Shown here in pieces: positions 1 through 8,079 of a stretch of 64,000 bases of DNA. The position numbers and the translations under genes were made by a program. The DNA comes from Alteromonas sp. a30 (GTDB taxonomy: Bacteria > Pseudomonadota > Gammaproteobacteria > Enterobacterales > Alteromonadaceae): NCBI RefSeq assembly GCF_026788005.1, contig NZ_JABEPE010000014.1, positions 1-64,000 on the forward strand, written 5' to 3'. The first letter of the stretch is position 1. Every line of letters begins with the position of its first letter. The notes under the pieces are model-generated. The model was not told where the DNA came from. It made no database searches and was given only the letters and a program-made list of their open reading frames with translations.

Positions 1-71
1 AAGCTTAAGTTGCTGCTTAAGCCTGGGTCTCACTTTACCGAAATCGGATGTTTAGGTGGGATTAATTATCC

Positions 72-166
72 ATACAAACGTCTCAAATGGACACTAAAAG
101 TTTGGTTCAAGCTCGTTCTTCGCTTATTATAGCCAAAACTTTTACCGCAAATTAAACAGGCGTTAG
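72..166 (+). repeat. integron attC-like recombination site 1
   Basis: The segment can fold into the imperfect hairpin expected of an integron attC site. CTAAAAGTTTGG near 93-105 pairs with CCAAAACTTTTA near 133-144. The outer arms pair an AACG-containing left arm with the right arm ending in GGCGTTAG at about 159-166, a typical attC terminus. It lies just before a small cassette-like gene. Bases 1-71 hold no gene I can support and are probably the end of the preceding cassette. Confidence 0.6.
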
Positions 167-196
167 TTTGCATAAAGGTTATTTCAGAGGTTCGCG

Positions 197-721
197 TTGA
201 ATAAATCCCTTTTTTTAATACTCCTTTGCGTTATGGCTATGCCGGCTCAGTCCAAATGCTTCCTTGGATCGGAGTTTATTGATAGCGCCATAACATTTAG
301 TAAAAGTTTGAGAGCGGTTAAATCATTCGTTGTTCACTCCGGTCACCCTGATGTGCCTTCATTTGCTGGATCAGTTATAAGTTTTCCTTTGACAGGTAAT
401 TTTACAGCGTTACGTTTAGAGCCCTTAACTCCTTATAAGTCAGAAAAAAAAGCATTTATTTTTGCGGTAGATTTACCAACCAAAAAATTTTACGCATATT
501 ATACGAATGGTGTTTCAGAACCTTATGAAAACTTAATCAAAGGTAGCGTTGACGGTGAAAGTTGTTCAATCTATTTTGGGGTCAGCGACACAGAAGAGTT
601 TGAAGTAAAGGTTCTCGGGGAAGGCGATATTGAAATAATCTCGCGAGGAAGAACTGATTCTGATCAAAAGCTCACTCTTAACCAACGTTTTGTATTCAGT
701 TCCACCGTACACGCAAACTAA
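197..721 (+). CDS. Predicted secreted protein of unknown function (integron cassette gene)
   Basis: This 174-residue protein starts at a TTG codon preceded by a purine-rich CAGAGG. It opens with a clear signal peptide: a short basic start, a hydrophobic core (FLILLCVMAMP) and a likely AQS-KC cleavage site around residue 19. The mature part contains two further cysteines and a mostly beta-like composition. I recognise no family. It lies between two attC-like sites in the orientation usual for a mobile gene cassette, so it is probably a cassette cargo gene acting in the periplasm or outside the cell. The start codon is the least certain point. Confidence 0.6.
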   Translation: MNKSLFLILLCVMAMPAQSKCFLGSEFIDSAITFSKSLRAVKSFVVHSGHPDVPSFAGSVISFPLTGNFTALRLEPLTPYKSEKKAFIFAVDLPTKKFYAYYTNGVSEPYENLIKGSVDGESCSIYFGVSDTEEFEVKVLGEGDIEIISRGRTDSDQKLTLNQRFVFSSTVHAN

Positions 722-815
722 TGAGGCATTCAATCGGACAATTTACCGTTGGCTCTTGTTCGTGCCTCACATATTTTAGTCAACAATAAATTGCCCATTA
801 AACGAGGCGCTATAT
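720..815 (+). repeat. integron attC-like recombination site 2
   Basis: A clear imperfect hairpin lies between the two cassette genes. CAATTTA (739-745) pairs with TAAATTG (787-793), and TTGGCT (749-754) pairs with AGTCAA (778-783). An outer stem with an unpaired base continues to the right-hand terminus, AACGAGGCGCTA. Unpaired (extrahelical) bases in an otherwise paired stem are a hallmark of attC sites. Confidence 0.65.
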
Positions 816-832
816 CTACAAGGAAAGTCCAC

Positions 833-1096
833 ATGAAAATTCGTTTAACATTTCCTACAACAGAAGGTTTCAATTTTACTTTTAAGTTGAGTGAAACCCA
901 AGCTCGGGAAATATTGAAAGCAAAGGTTGATGATAGCGTTTATCTTGATGGCAACGAAGAAGTCGTTACTATTAGAGAAAACTTTATTGAGCATTTCCAA
1001 ATCGTTAACAGTGGGACATCACTTGAAACGCTAAAGTCTGATAGTGTTCTTCGAATACTAAAGCAAAATCTAAAATGCGATGCTTGGGAAGGTTAA
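833..1096 (+). CDS. Small hypothetical protein (integron cassette gene)
   Basis: An 87-residue soluble protein beginning MKIRLTFPTTEG. The frame is open further upstream, but the start at 833 has a good ribosome-binding site (AAGGAAAG, about 7 bases upstream) and lies just after attC site 2, as expected for a cassette gene. It has no signal peptide or membrane segment. The first half looks beta-rich and the second half helical. I do not recognise a family. The stop at 1094-1096 is followed at once by the third attC-like site, the normal cassette arrangement. Confidence 0.6.
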   Translation: MKIRLTFPTTEGFNFTFKLSETQAREILKAKVDDSVYLDGNEEVVTIRENFIEHFQIVNSGTSLETLKSDSVLRILKQNLKCDAWEG

Positions 1097-1101
1097 GTAA
1101 A

Positions 1102-1232
1102 TATAACAAGCGCATTAAATCGCTCGTAAATTCGTTGGAACGCAAACCGTTTGGTCTGCGCTCCTTTACTCTGGCTCCGTGCTTACCTTTTTCGCGCTTT
1201 TCTGAAATAGCGCAGGTTAAGTGGGCATTGCA
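1102..1232 (+). repeat. degenerate integron attC-like site 3 (end of array)
   Basis: The left arm (ATAACAAGCGCATTAAATCGC) pairs with the right arm (GCAGGTTAAGTGGGCATTG), leaving single unpaired T and C bases, which is the attC pattern. The terminal core reads GGCATTG rather than the usual GCGTTRR, so the site is probably decayed and marks the outer end of the cassette array. An open frame across it (1075-1281) is explained by this structure and is not called as a gene. Confidence 0.6.
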
Positions 1233-1241
1233 GTGCTTTTG

Positions 1242-1829
1242 CTATGCTTTTGCCAACTTTACCTTTTCCAACGCGCGGTAATAGCACATTTTCACTGTGC
1301 TTAAATTCAAGCTTAGCACCACGGCAATGTCGTTTAGCGGCAAGTCGTTTTTAAAACGAAAGCATAATACATTTCGTTCTTGAAGGCTTAACGCGCTCAC
1401 AATGTGGTTGAAGTCTTGCGTTGGGTTGTTATCCCAATCCGCTTCAAAGGTGTCGTCGCTTTGCAATTGCCAATCTTGTTCAATATTTGATTCTTCATCT
1501 TCAGCATCGCTGGCATCAACATAGCCATCTTGACGCTGGATTTTGCGATATTGGGTGGCGCAAACGTTGGCGGCAATTTTGTAAATCCACGTTTTTAAGC
1601 TGCTACGGCCTTGAAAGGAATGTAACGATTGATACGCCTTTAATAAGGTGTCTTGGCACGCTTCTTCGGCTTCATCGGGGTTGCGTAAGTACATTAAACA
1701 ATAGCGTAAAAGCTGTGGGCGTAACGCCGTGATGAGGGCGTTGAACTCACCAATAGTCGTTGTATTAGACGCCGCTGGTGCTGCGTCTAATTCTGCTGTG
1801 GTTACGGTGTTTAATGCGATGGTTTGCAC
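1242..1829 (-). CDS. RNA polymerase sigma factor, ECF subfamily
   Basis: A 195-residue ECF-type sigma factor that would direct RNA polymerase to a small regulon. Region 2 is visible around residues 30-95 (LLRYCLMYLRNPDEAEEACQ, then LKTWIYKIAANVC), followed by an acidic linker and region 4 near residues 140-190 (SALSLQERNVLCFRFKNDL, then NDIAVVLSLNLSTVKMC). The start used is a GTG with a weak ribosome-binding site. No anti-sigma factor adjoins it: one side is the integron tail, the other an MscS-like channel gene about 120 bases away. Its signal therefore cannot be deduced. It is larger at the N-terminus than many ECF factors (about 25 extra residues). Confidence 0.88.
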   Translation of the reverse strand: MQTIALNTVTTAELDAAPAASNTTTIGEFNALITALRPQLLRYCLMYLRNPDEAEEACQDTLLKAYQSLHSFQGRSSLKTWIYKIAANVCATQYRKIQRQDGYVDASDAEDEESNIEQDWQLQSDDTFEADWDNNPTQDFNHIVSALSLQERNVLCFRFKNDLPLNDIAVVLSLNLSTVKMCYYRALEKVKLAKA

Positions 1830-1951
1830 TGTCTTTACTCATTCAAATAGAAGGTTGAGTGAGCAAATTATCGGTCGAAACTTAAACTCAACTTAAAGTC
1901 ACATGAAAATACACTTTTTTTCGATTATTTTTTCAGTGCCAATGTGACTTT

Positions 1952-2593
1952 TTACTGAGGCGCTTGTTGTGTTTGTGCCGGTGTTTGTGAAGGCGCTTCT
2001 GGCGCTGGTGGACACGGCATTCTGTCGGTGGTTTTACCGATAACAGACCAACGCTGACGCGGATTAATGATGGTCGGGCGCGCCAAAATTAGATTATTCG
2101 GATACACCACAATTTCCCTGTCTTCGGTTATCAATTTGGTGTTAAACGGATTCACCTCGGCAATGTAACCTTCAATGTAGTTATCAACATCAATAATGCG
2201 AATGAAGTTGCCGCGACGGAATGAATTTTGAAACAACAAAATGAAATAGCTAGTAATGTTACTGAGCAAAGACCAGCTCGCAAATAACGCTACGCCTGTT
2301 AGGGTAATGAGTGATGTAGAAAGCACTAATAAGCCACTAAAGTCGATACCCCACACCAGCAATACAATAGCCACGGTTAAAGTCGCCACTAACAAACGTA
2401 CTGTATGATAGGCGCGTGTCGCCGCATCGGCTTTTAATTTACTTTGCCCCACTTTTTGTTCAATTTTAGGTAACGCAAGGCGAGTGACGAACAAGTAGAA
2501 AAGCAAGGTGACAAGCGACCAAATGAGGCTCGCCTGATAATTGCTGGCCCAGTTTAGTACGTCTACCAACCACGCTGGTTCTAATTGCTGCAT
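1952..2593 (-). CDS. MscS-family mechanosensitive channel-like membrane protein
   Basis: A 213-residue inner-membrane protein with three or four predicted transmembrane helices (about residues 20-40, 68-86, 88-106). These are followed by the MscS beta-domain signature around residues 120-160 (RRGNFIRIIDVDNYIEGYIAEV, shortened from the family pattern GD.I.v....G.V..I). A glutamine/proline-rich tail ends the protein. MscS proteins release solutes on osmotic downshock. This copy is short compared with E. coli MscS (286) and lacks most of the cytoplasmic cage. The start has a good GGAG site. It follows the sensor-kinase operon on the same strand, 65 bases downstream, and may be co-transcribed. 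Confidence 0.8.
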   Translation of the reverse strand: MQQLEPAWLVDVLNWASNYQASLIWSLVTLLFYLFVTRLALPKIEQKVGQSKLKADAATRAYHTVRLLVATLTVAIVLLVWGIDFSGLLVLSTSLITLTGVALFASWSLLSNITSYFILLFQNSFRRGNFIRIIDVDNYIEGYIAEVNPFNTKLITEDREIVVYPNNLILARPTIINPRQRWSVIGKTTDRMPCPPAPEAPSQTPAQTQQAPQ

Positions 2594-2658
2594 TGATTTC
2601 TCCGGTATTAATAATAATTTTTCTGGCTGCTATTTACCTGAGCTAGCTTAAACTGAGA

Positions 2659-4332
2659 TTAAGGCCTCGCATCGGGTGAGGTTTGAAGTTGTTCAATTTC
2701 GACGATCAGTTCGTCGGCGTCAATGGGTTTATTCAACACTTTTTGTACCACTTTCAGGGCGTTATCTTGAATGTTGTGTTCTGTATAACCCGTTAGCAGG
2801 ATAGCAGGAATATGTGCATGGTAACGAAGGCGAAGTTGCTGAATGGCATCTAATCCATTTTCACTACCATGCAAATTTAAATCAGTCACGATAACATCTG
2901 GCGAGATGTCGCTTTCAGTGAGTTTTTGCTGTGCCTGCGACAGTGAATCAGCGGTAATCACGTTGAATTTTTCCATTTCTAACAAGATGCTGATACTTTC
3001 GGCAAGCACGTCGTCATCTTCTAAATACAGCACACAGCCACGGGCAATACTTTCGGTTTGAATAACGCTGGGCGTCTGTTCAATTAACTCCACCATTTCT
3101 GCTTTGCTGCCCGGCACTTGCAAGGTAAAACGTGTGCCGTGTTTTCCATCTGAAAATACGCTAACGGGTACACACAAAACTTCCGCGATGCTTTTCACAA
3201 AAGCGAGCCCTAAGCCAAAACTGGCGGAATGTTGGCGTGTATCACGAATTTGATAAAACGGCTCAAATACGAGCTCTTGTAGCGCTGGTCGAATACCCGG
3301 GCCGGAATCTTCAACAATCAGCTCAACATAGTCATTTTGTTGAATACCCTGAACCCTTACAAACCCCGATGGTGTGTACTTGATGGCGTTACCAATTAAG
3401 TTGCGTAGCATCTGAAGTAACAAGTCAGCATCGGTATGCAGGTTGACATTATCTGCGGTAAAGGTGAGTTGCAGGGATTTCTCCTGTGCTTGCTGAGTGA
3501 AGTCGTCTTCAAGTTTTTGAAATAAAGGCGATAGCAATACATCTTGGATACGCGGTTTAACTTTACCTTCTTCTAATTCATCGAGATTTAACAAGCGATT
3601 CACTAAACGTTCCATCCCTTGCACGATTTGTTTAGCGCGAGATAGATGCTTAATGCCATCAGATGTGGTCTGTTGCCGCGTGAGAATGTTGATTAAGCTG
3701 GTTATTTGTTGCAAAGGTTGGCGTAAGTCGTGGCTCGCCGCAGATAAAAAACGGCTTTTCATCTGACTTTTGTTTTCGGCTTCTTGTCGGGCAATGGCCA
3801 ATTCTGCCGTGCGCTCAGCAACAAGGCGCGCCAGTTGTTCTGAGACATTGGCGTTTTCCAGCGCAATGGCGGCACTTTCGGTAATAATTTGCGCGGCGTT
3901 GATGCCGTTGGGAGTCTCGTCAAATGATGCATTGGCTAACTCGCATAGCAAAACACCAATAGGCTCTTCTGCGCGCAAGGGGATCATCCAAACCGACGTT
4001 TCATCGCTGTTGGATAAACCCTGTGGCATAAGTTGTGTTAGTAAAGCGTCATCATTGACTAAAAAAGCACGGTTATCGGGGCGAACTAATAAGTGTTGGA
4101 TTTGTTGTTGAGGCGTTGCTTTGACATTGGTTGTTTTGCTGTTGTGGGTGGGGGCGTCAAAGTACACAAACTGCACATGATGCGCATGAATCAAGGTGCG
4201 ACACGCTTCTGATACGATGTTTTCAATGCTGCTTCTGTCTCGAGCTAGAGACAATTTGCGTAGCCAAAAAGTAATGTGTTCCATAGCGCTTAATGAATGC
4301 GACGTTGTAATTCTTTGTGTCAGCTTAGTCAC
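2659..4332 (-). CDS. Hybrid sensor histidine kinase / response regulator
   Basis: A 557-residue cytoplasmic hybrid kinase. Residues 1-165 look like a GAF-type sensory domain. A short coiled coil follows, then a HisKA domain with the phospho-acceptor His in SHDLRQPLQQ. The HATPase_c domain carries N, G1 (DSGPGI) and G2 (FGLGLAF) boxes, and the C-terminal receiver domain (about 430-550) has DD, the phospho-acceptor Asp (VIVTDLNL) and a late Lys (LNKPI). No membrane helices are seen. The GTG start overlaps the end of the upstream kinase gene by 8 bases, so the two are translationally coupled and probably form one signalling unit with the response regulator at 5449-6102. The SHDLRQPLQ form of the H-box is common in GAF-hybrid kinases of aquatic proteobacteria. 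Confidence 0.88.
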   Translation of the reverse strand: MTKLTQRITTSHSLSAMEHITFWLRKLSLARDRSSIENIVSEACRTLIHAHHVQFVYFDAPTHNSKTTNVKATPQQQIQHLLVRPDNRAFLVNDDALLTQLMPQGLSNSDETSVWMIPLRAEEPIGVLLCELANASFDETPNGINAAQIITESAAIALENANVSEQLARLVAERTAELAIARQEAENKSQMKSRFLSAASHDLRQPLQQITSLINILTRQQTTSDGIKHLSRAKQIVQGMERLVNRLLNLDELEEGKVKPRIQDVLLSPLFQKLEDDFTQQAQEKSLQLTFTADNVNLHTDADLLLQMLRNLIGNAIKYTPSGFVRVQGIQQNDYVELIVEDSGPGIRPALQELVFEPFYQIRDTRQHSASFGLGLAFVKSIAEVLCVPVSVFSDGKHGTRFTLQVPGSKAEMVELIEQTPSVIQTESIARGCVLYLEDDDVLAESISILLEMEKFNVITADSLSQAQQKLTESDISPDVIVTDLNLHGSENGLDAIQQLRLRYHAHIPAILLTGYTEHNIQDNALKVVQKVLNKPIDADELIVEIEQLQTSPDARP

Positions 4333-5431
4333 TTTCTTGATGCAACGGCAATGTTAGCGTAACGCACAGTCCGCCGAGTGCTGAATCTGAAAGTGTAAAC
4401 TGCCCTTTGTGTAATTGTGTAATGCGTTGGCAAATAGCGAGCCCTAAACCTGTGCCCGATTGTTTTCCATCTTCTGATTTTTGGAATGGAGCTACAATCA
4501 CGCGTTTATTTTCATCGCTCACGCCTTCGCCGGAATCGTCGATAGTGATACTAACGCTTTGATTTAAAGATGAAAGACCGATAGCAATTGTGCCATGTTC
4601 GGGAATATGGTCAACGGCGTTTTGTATCAGATTTTCCAGCAGTGTTGTTATTTGAGCGTTGTTCGCATCAATGCTTGGCAATTTTTCTGGTTGAGCGATA
4701 TTGAGCGAGACTTGCTTTTTACCAATTGCGGTGGCGAACTTGTGAGCACATTCTTGGACCGTTTGTGACAAATTCACGTGGGTGATGTCTGAGAGCATTT
4801 TGCGTTTGGTCAAGCGTGAATAAGCAAGTAGTTGATTCACTAATCGCGTACTTCTATCCACGGCGAGCACGATGTTATTCAGTGCAGTGCGTTGTTGTTC
4901 TTTGTTTTCAGTGCGTTGGGCGATTTGTGCTTGTAATCGCATTCCTGCCAGTGGCGTTCTGAGTTCATGTGAGGCTTCCGAACTAAAGGCTTGCTCTTGG
5001 CTGATGCGGTCTGTTTCCATCGACAAATAACGATTGATTTCACGTACTAAATCCGCAAGCGGTTGATGTGTGGTCTGACTGGCACCTTGCCCAAGAACCA
5101 GCTCGATTCTGTCGGATTTACCTTGATTAACACGATGCAATTGTGTGGTTAAATCGTGAATGCTGGTGGAGATGGATTTTGGTGTTGAACGTGCGTGTAA
5201 TAGGGCAATGACAACGCTAATAACACCAAGGAAAACAACACTTAATACGTAGCTTGCCGGTAGCGAAACGTCGCTTATTAATTGCGGCACGGCAAGGCTT
5301 AAGGCTAACCACAATAATAGCGTCAGTAAGCTAACAAACCATAAAATTGCAGAGTGTGAGGTAACGGCGTTTAAGCGCATGAATAAGGGTTCTCTTGTAG
5401 GTAATCGATGCTGAATTAAAAGGCTGAGCAC
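4325..5431 (-). CDS. Membrane sensor histidine kinase (QseC/PmrB-like)
   Basis: A 368-residue kinase with two transmembrane helices close together (about residues 28-48 and 58-80). It therefore has almost no periplasmic sensor loop. A HAMP-like linker and a coiled coil follow, then HisKA with His in SEASHELRTPLAGM, and HATPase_c with the N box (NLIQNAVDHIP), DDSGEGV and GTGLGLAI. It would phosphorylate the neighbouring OmpR-type regulator. The gene lies 17 bases after the regulator and overlaps the hybrid kinase downstream. The minimal sensor region suggests sensing within the membrane or through a partner protein. The start could be slightly further in. Confidence 0.88.
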   Translation of the reverse strand: MLSLLIQHRLPTREPLFMRLNAVTSHSAILWFVSLLTLLLWLALSLAVPQLISDVSLPASYVLSVVFLGVISVVIALLHARSTPKSISTSIHDLTTQLHRVNQGKSDRIELVLGQGASQTTHQPLADLVREINRYLSMETDRISQEQAFSSEASHELRTPLAGMRLQAQIAQRTENKEQQRTALNNIVLAVDRSTRLVNQLLAYSRLTKRKMLSDITHVNLSQTVQECAHKFATAIGKKQVSLNIAQPEKLPSIDANNAQITTLLENLIQNAVDHIPEHGTIAIGLSSLNQSVSITIDDSGEGVSDENKRVIVAPFQKSEDGKQSGTGLGLAICQRITQLHKGQFTLSDSALGGLCVTLTLPLHQESD

Positions 5432-5448
5432 GTTGATATCAAAAGCAG

Positions 5449-6102
5449 TTATTCCACTAAATAACCAACGTGACGGATAGTTTTCACTGCTGTTTTCCCC
5501 AGCTTTTTGCGAATGCCATGAACATGTACTTCAATGGTGTTGCTTTCGACTTCCATATCCCAACCGTAAAGCTTATCTTCAATTTGTGCTTTGCTTAAAA
5601 TGTGCCCCGGTTTTTCCATTAACACGCGTAAAATCGCAAATTCTTTTGGGCCTAATTTTACTGGCTCATCAGCGAGTGTCACTTTGTGGGTGGAGGGATC
5701 AAGGGTAATGTTGCCCACTTGGAATACAGGGGAAGCGCTCCCTTTTGCGCGACGGCTTAATGCGCGAATACGGGCGCGAAGTTCGTCCAAATCAAAGGGT
5801 TTAACAAGGTAATCGTCTGCGCCGCTATCAAGTCCCTTTATTTTGTCCGATAATTCATCGTAGGCGGTAAGGATCAGCACAGGAATGTCGTTTTTTTGTT
5901 TGCGTAATCCTTGTAATACTTCCAAACCCGAACCATCGGGAAGGCCAATATCGAGCAGCATTAGGTCATATTGATTGGTTGTTAACGCGATTTGTGCATC
6001 GGATTTCGTTTTTGCCCAGTCTAGGGCGTAGCTATCCAAGGTTAACCCTTGCACTAAACCATCACCTAAAATCGGGTCGTCTTCCACCACTAAAATACGC
6101 AT
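5449..6102 (-). CDS. OmpR-family response regulator (QseB/PmrA-like)
   Basis: A 217-residue DNA-binding response regulator. The receiver domain (1-115) contains the acidic pair EDD, the phosphorylated Asp in LMLLDIGLPDG, Thr in LILTAYD and Lys in YLVKPFD. The C-terminal winged helix (125-217) ends with the typical SNTIEVHVHGIRKKLG and a GYLV end. It most resembles the QseB/BasR(PmrA) group. I chose the ATG at 6102 (MRILVVEDD), which matches family starts; an upstream GTG at 6108 is also possible. It is first in an operon with two kinases, and a PmrA-type box sits about 45 bases upstream, consistent with autoregulation. Confidence 0.9.
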   Translation of the reverse strand: MRILVVEDDPILGDGLVQGLTLDSYALDWAKTKSDAQIALTTNQYDLMLLDIGLPDGSGLEVLQGLRKQKNDIPVLILTAYDELSDKIKGLDSGADDYLVKPFDLDELRARIRALSRRAKGSASPVFQVGNITLDPSTHKVTLADEPVKLGPKEFAILRVLMEKPGHILSKAQIEDKLYGWDMEVESNTIEVHVHGIRKKLGKTAVKTIRHVGYLVE

Positions 6103-6148
6103 AGTCACCTGTTATCTATATACAATTTGCGAACCCTAGTTAGCCTAA

Positions 6149-6165
6149 CTTAAGTGAATATTAAG
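6149..6165. promoter_or_regulatory. PmrA/QseB-type response-regulator box
   Basis: CTTAAG-TGAAT-ATTAAG is two TTAA-centred half sites with a 5-base spacer, the layout of the PmrA/BasR box (YTTAAK-N5-YTTAAK) with one mismatch. It lies in the divergent region between the response regulator operon (start 6102) and mgtE (start 6301), so it could control either or both. Confidence 0.55.
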
Positions 6166-6193
6166 GCAACTAATAACCGAGGAGAAGTTGCCT
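6164..6193. other. Inverted repeat in the regulator/mgtE divergent region
   Basis: AGGCAACT (6164-6171) and AGTTGCCT (6186-6193) form a perfect 8-base inverted repeat with a 14-base loop. No T-run follows directly, so it looks more like an operator or an mRNA 5' structure than a terminator. It touches the end of the PmrA-type box. Confidence 0.4.
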
Positions 6194-6300
6194 GACGTGA
6201 GGCTTTTACTTGTGTTTTTGTTATGCTTTAACAGGTTTCATGTGACTTTTGCCAAAATTTGGCGTCTTTATTTTTTTACTGACAAGCAAAATGGATTCTT

Positions 6301-7638
6301 ATGACAGATTTACTCCCTGAATTAATCGAAGAAGTCGTTGATGCGCCCAAAATGGGCGAGTATGAATCTGTCGCTGGTGTTATTGCCATACAAGCCGCAT
6401 CGGACACAGCATTATTGTTGGAGTCATTGCCCATTGCTCAGCGTTTATCAACATGGGAAATGGTGCCAAAAAATAAGCGCTTGGATGTGTTGGTTCATAT
6501 GCGTGGCGACCCAAGGGAAACCTTGATTGATGCCATTGACTCGGAAGATTGGGATGGCATTTTTAGCGACATTGAAGCTGAGCAGTTACTTGAGTTAGCC
6601 GACTCACTGCCTTCGAAGTTAGTTGATCGCGCTTTGGTTTCCATGGATAAAAAGCAGCGCCAATACTTTAAGGATGCTAACCAATATCAAGATGAGCAAA
6701 TTGGTCACTGGCTGGATCACGATGTGTTGGTATTGCCTATTACTGCAAAAGTGCGAGATGGGCTGCGATTAATTCGACGTGGTGTGCCTCATCACATGGA
6801 TACCATTTTTTTGGTCAATCGTGCGGGACAATTTACCGAAGTAGTGCGCTTGGATAACCTGTTTAAGTCACCTGAACATGTGCCTTTGGTGGATATATCT
6901 GAAGAACGAATTGATGTACTTCATGCCGAAGACGACTGTAATTCTGCCGCCTCAGTTGTGCAAAACTCTGTGTTTACCGCGCTGCCAGTGATTAATGAAA
7001 ATAACGTTTTGTTGGGACGTGTGAATATTCGTACAGCCTGTGAGTTAAAAAACGAATACTATGAGCGTCAAGTGATGGCGACTGCGGGGATGGACGAAGA
7101 TGAGGATTTATTCTCGCCGGTGAGAAAAAGTGCGCAAAACCGCGCTGTGTGGTTAGGTATTAACTTGCTCACTGCGTTTTTAGCATCGTGGTTTATTGGC
7201 TTGTTTGAAGCGACTTTGCAACAAGTGGTTGCTCTTGCGGTATTAATGCCGGTGGTGGCAAGCATGGGCGGTATTGCTGGAAGCCAAACGCTGACTTTGA
7301 TGATTCGTGGCCTTGCGCTTGGGCAGGTAACGAAATCGAATGTGATGTCGCTGCTGAAAAAGGAAATGCGCGTGGGTGGCCTAAACGGCGCAGTTTGGGC
7401 CGTGGTGATTGGCATTGTTGCGTGGATGTGGTTTACCGATCCTTGGCTTGGCATGGTAATTGGCTTAGCGATTTTGCTGAACATTGTGTCTGCCGCGTTG
7501 GCAGGTGTTGTTGTACCTGTGGTGTTAGATAAACTGAAAATCGACCCTGCACTTTCTGGTTCGGTGATCTTAACGACGGTCACGGATATTGTGGGGTTTG
7601 TAACGTTTCTTGGCTTGGGAACGTTATTTTTGCTGTAG
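6301..7638 (+). CDS. mgtE: Magnesium transporter MgtE
   Basis: A 445-residue Mg2+ channel/transporter of the inner membrane. It has the full MgtE order: an N-terminal helical superhelix domain (about 1-130), a CBS pair that senses Mg2+ (about 135-255), a connecting helix and five transmembrane helices (about 280-445). The pore segment is visible as MPVVASMGGIAGSQTLTLMIRGLALGQ (shown from about residue 318; family signature P-V-x-A-x-x-GG-x-x-GSQ). Length is normal for the family. It stands alone on the plus strand, divergent from the two-component operon. I saw no canonical Mg2+ riboswitch in the 190-base leader. Confidence 0.93.
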   Translation: MTDLLPELIEEVVDAPKMGEYESVAGVIAIQAASDTALLLESLPIAQRLSTWEMVPKNKRLDVLVHMRGDPRETLIDAIDSEDWDGIFSDIEAEQLLELADSLPSKLVDRALVSMDKKQRQYFKDANQYQDEQIGHWLDHDVLVLPITAKVRDGLRLIRRGVPHHMDTIFLVNRAGQFTEVVRLDNLFKSPEHVPLVDISEERIDVLHAEDDCNSAASVVQNSVFTALPVINENNVLLGRVNIRTACELKNEYYERQVMATAGMDEDEDLFSPVRKSAQNRAVWLGINLLTAFLASWFIGLFEATLQQVVALAVLMPVVASMGGIAGSQTLTLMIRGLALGQVTKSNVMSLLKKEMRVGGLNGAVWAVVIGIVAWMWFTDPWLGMVIGLAILLNIVSAALAGVVVPVVLDKLKIDPALSGSVILTTVTDIVGFVTFLGLGTLFLL

Positions 7639-7784
7639 TTTGGATGCTTCGCTTCTTAAGTACGCTGTTATTGAATGAGTCGATAATGTGGATTGATCTG
7701 CGTCATGGTGTGGTGAGCGTGAGTGGGTAATAATGCAACCATTATTGACACAAAGATCGATATTATTGCGTTGGCAAGAGGTGA

Positions 7785-8024
7785 ATGATGACGACTTTCG
7801 ACCCTAGCTTTAAAAAGAAAACGTGCCCAGCTTGTGGTGGAACCGGAATGAAGAGCCGTTCTGAACGTTGTCCTGTATGTAACGGCTCTGGGCGTGAATC
7901 GAGTGATAATTATTGCCCGGAATGTCATGCGAATTTAGCGATTGACGAGCCGCATAAAAAAGGGTGTTCGTTTCATGAGGTTTTTCGTCCATCAGGCAAA
8001 GGCGGAAAACCGCCGCTATTTTAA
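7785..8024 (+). CDS. Small DnaJ-type zinc-finger protein
   Basis: A 79-residue protein with two or three zinc-binding knuckles: CPACGGTG, CPVCNGSG and CPECH, the first two in the CxxCxGxG form of the DnaJ cysteine-rich domain. A His/Cys pair (KKGCSFHE) and a basic Gly/Lys tail follow. There is no J domain, so it is a stand-alone zinc-ribbon protein rather than a chaperone. A GAGGTGA site precedes two adjacent ATG codons; 7785 or 7788 may be used. Its role is unknown. It lies convergent to the biosynthetic operon that ends at 8080. Confidence 0.7.
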   Translation: MMTTFDPSFKKKTCPACGGTGMKSRSERCPVCNGSGRESSDNYCPECHANLAIDEPHKKGCSFHEVFRPSGKGGKPPLF

Positions 8025-8079
8025 ACGCGCAGGGCGCTGAGGTATGCCGCTAGTACGCTTGCGCCTTCGGTAAACGCTA

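Noticed and set aside
1075-1281. A 68-codon open frame on the plus strand after the second cassette gene
   Set aside because: It covers the attC-like hairpin and has no ribosome-binding site or protein-like composition.
7068-7583. A 171-codon minus-strand frame inside mgtE
   Set aside because: It lies wholly within the transmembrane part of a well-conserved gene and has low-complexity Thr/Ala/Ile composition typical of an antisense frame.
7810-7992. Minus-strand open frames across the zinc-finger gene
   Set aside because: They mirror the CxxCxGxG-encoding strand, which has clear conserved motifs and a ribosome-binding site.
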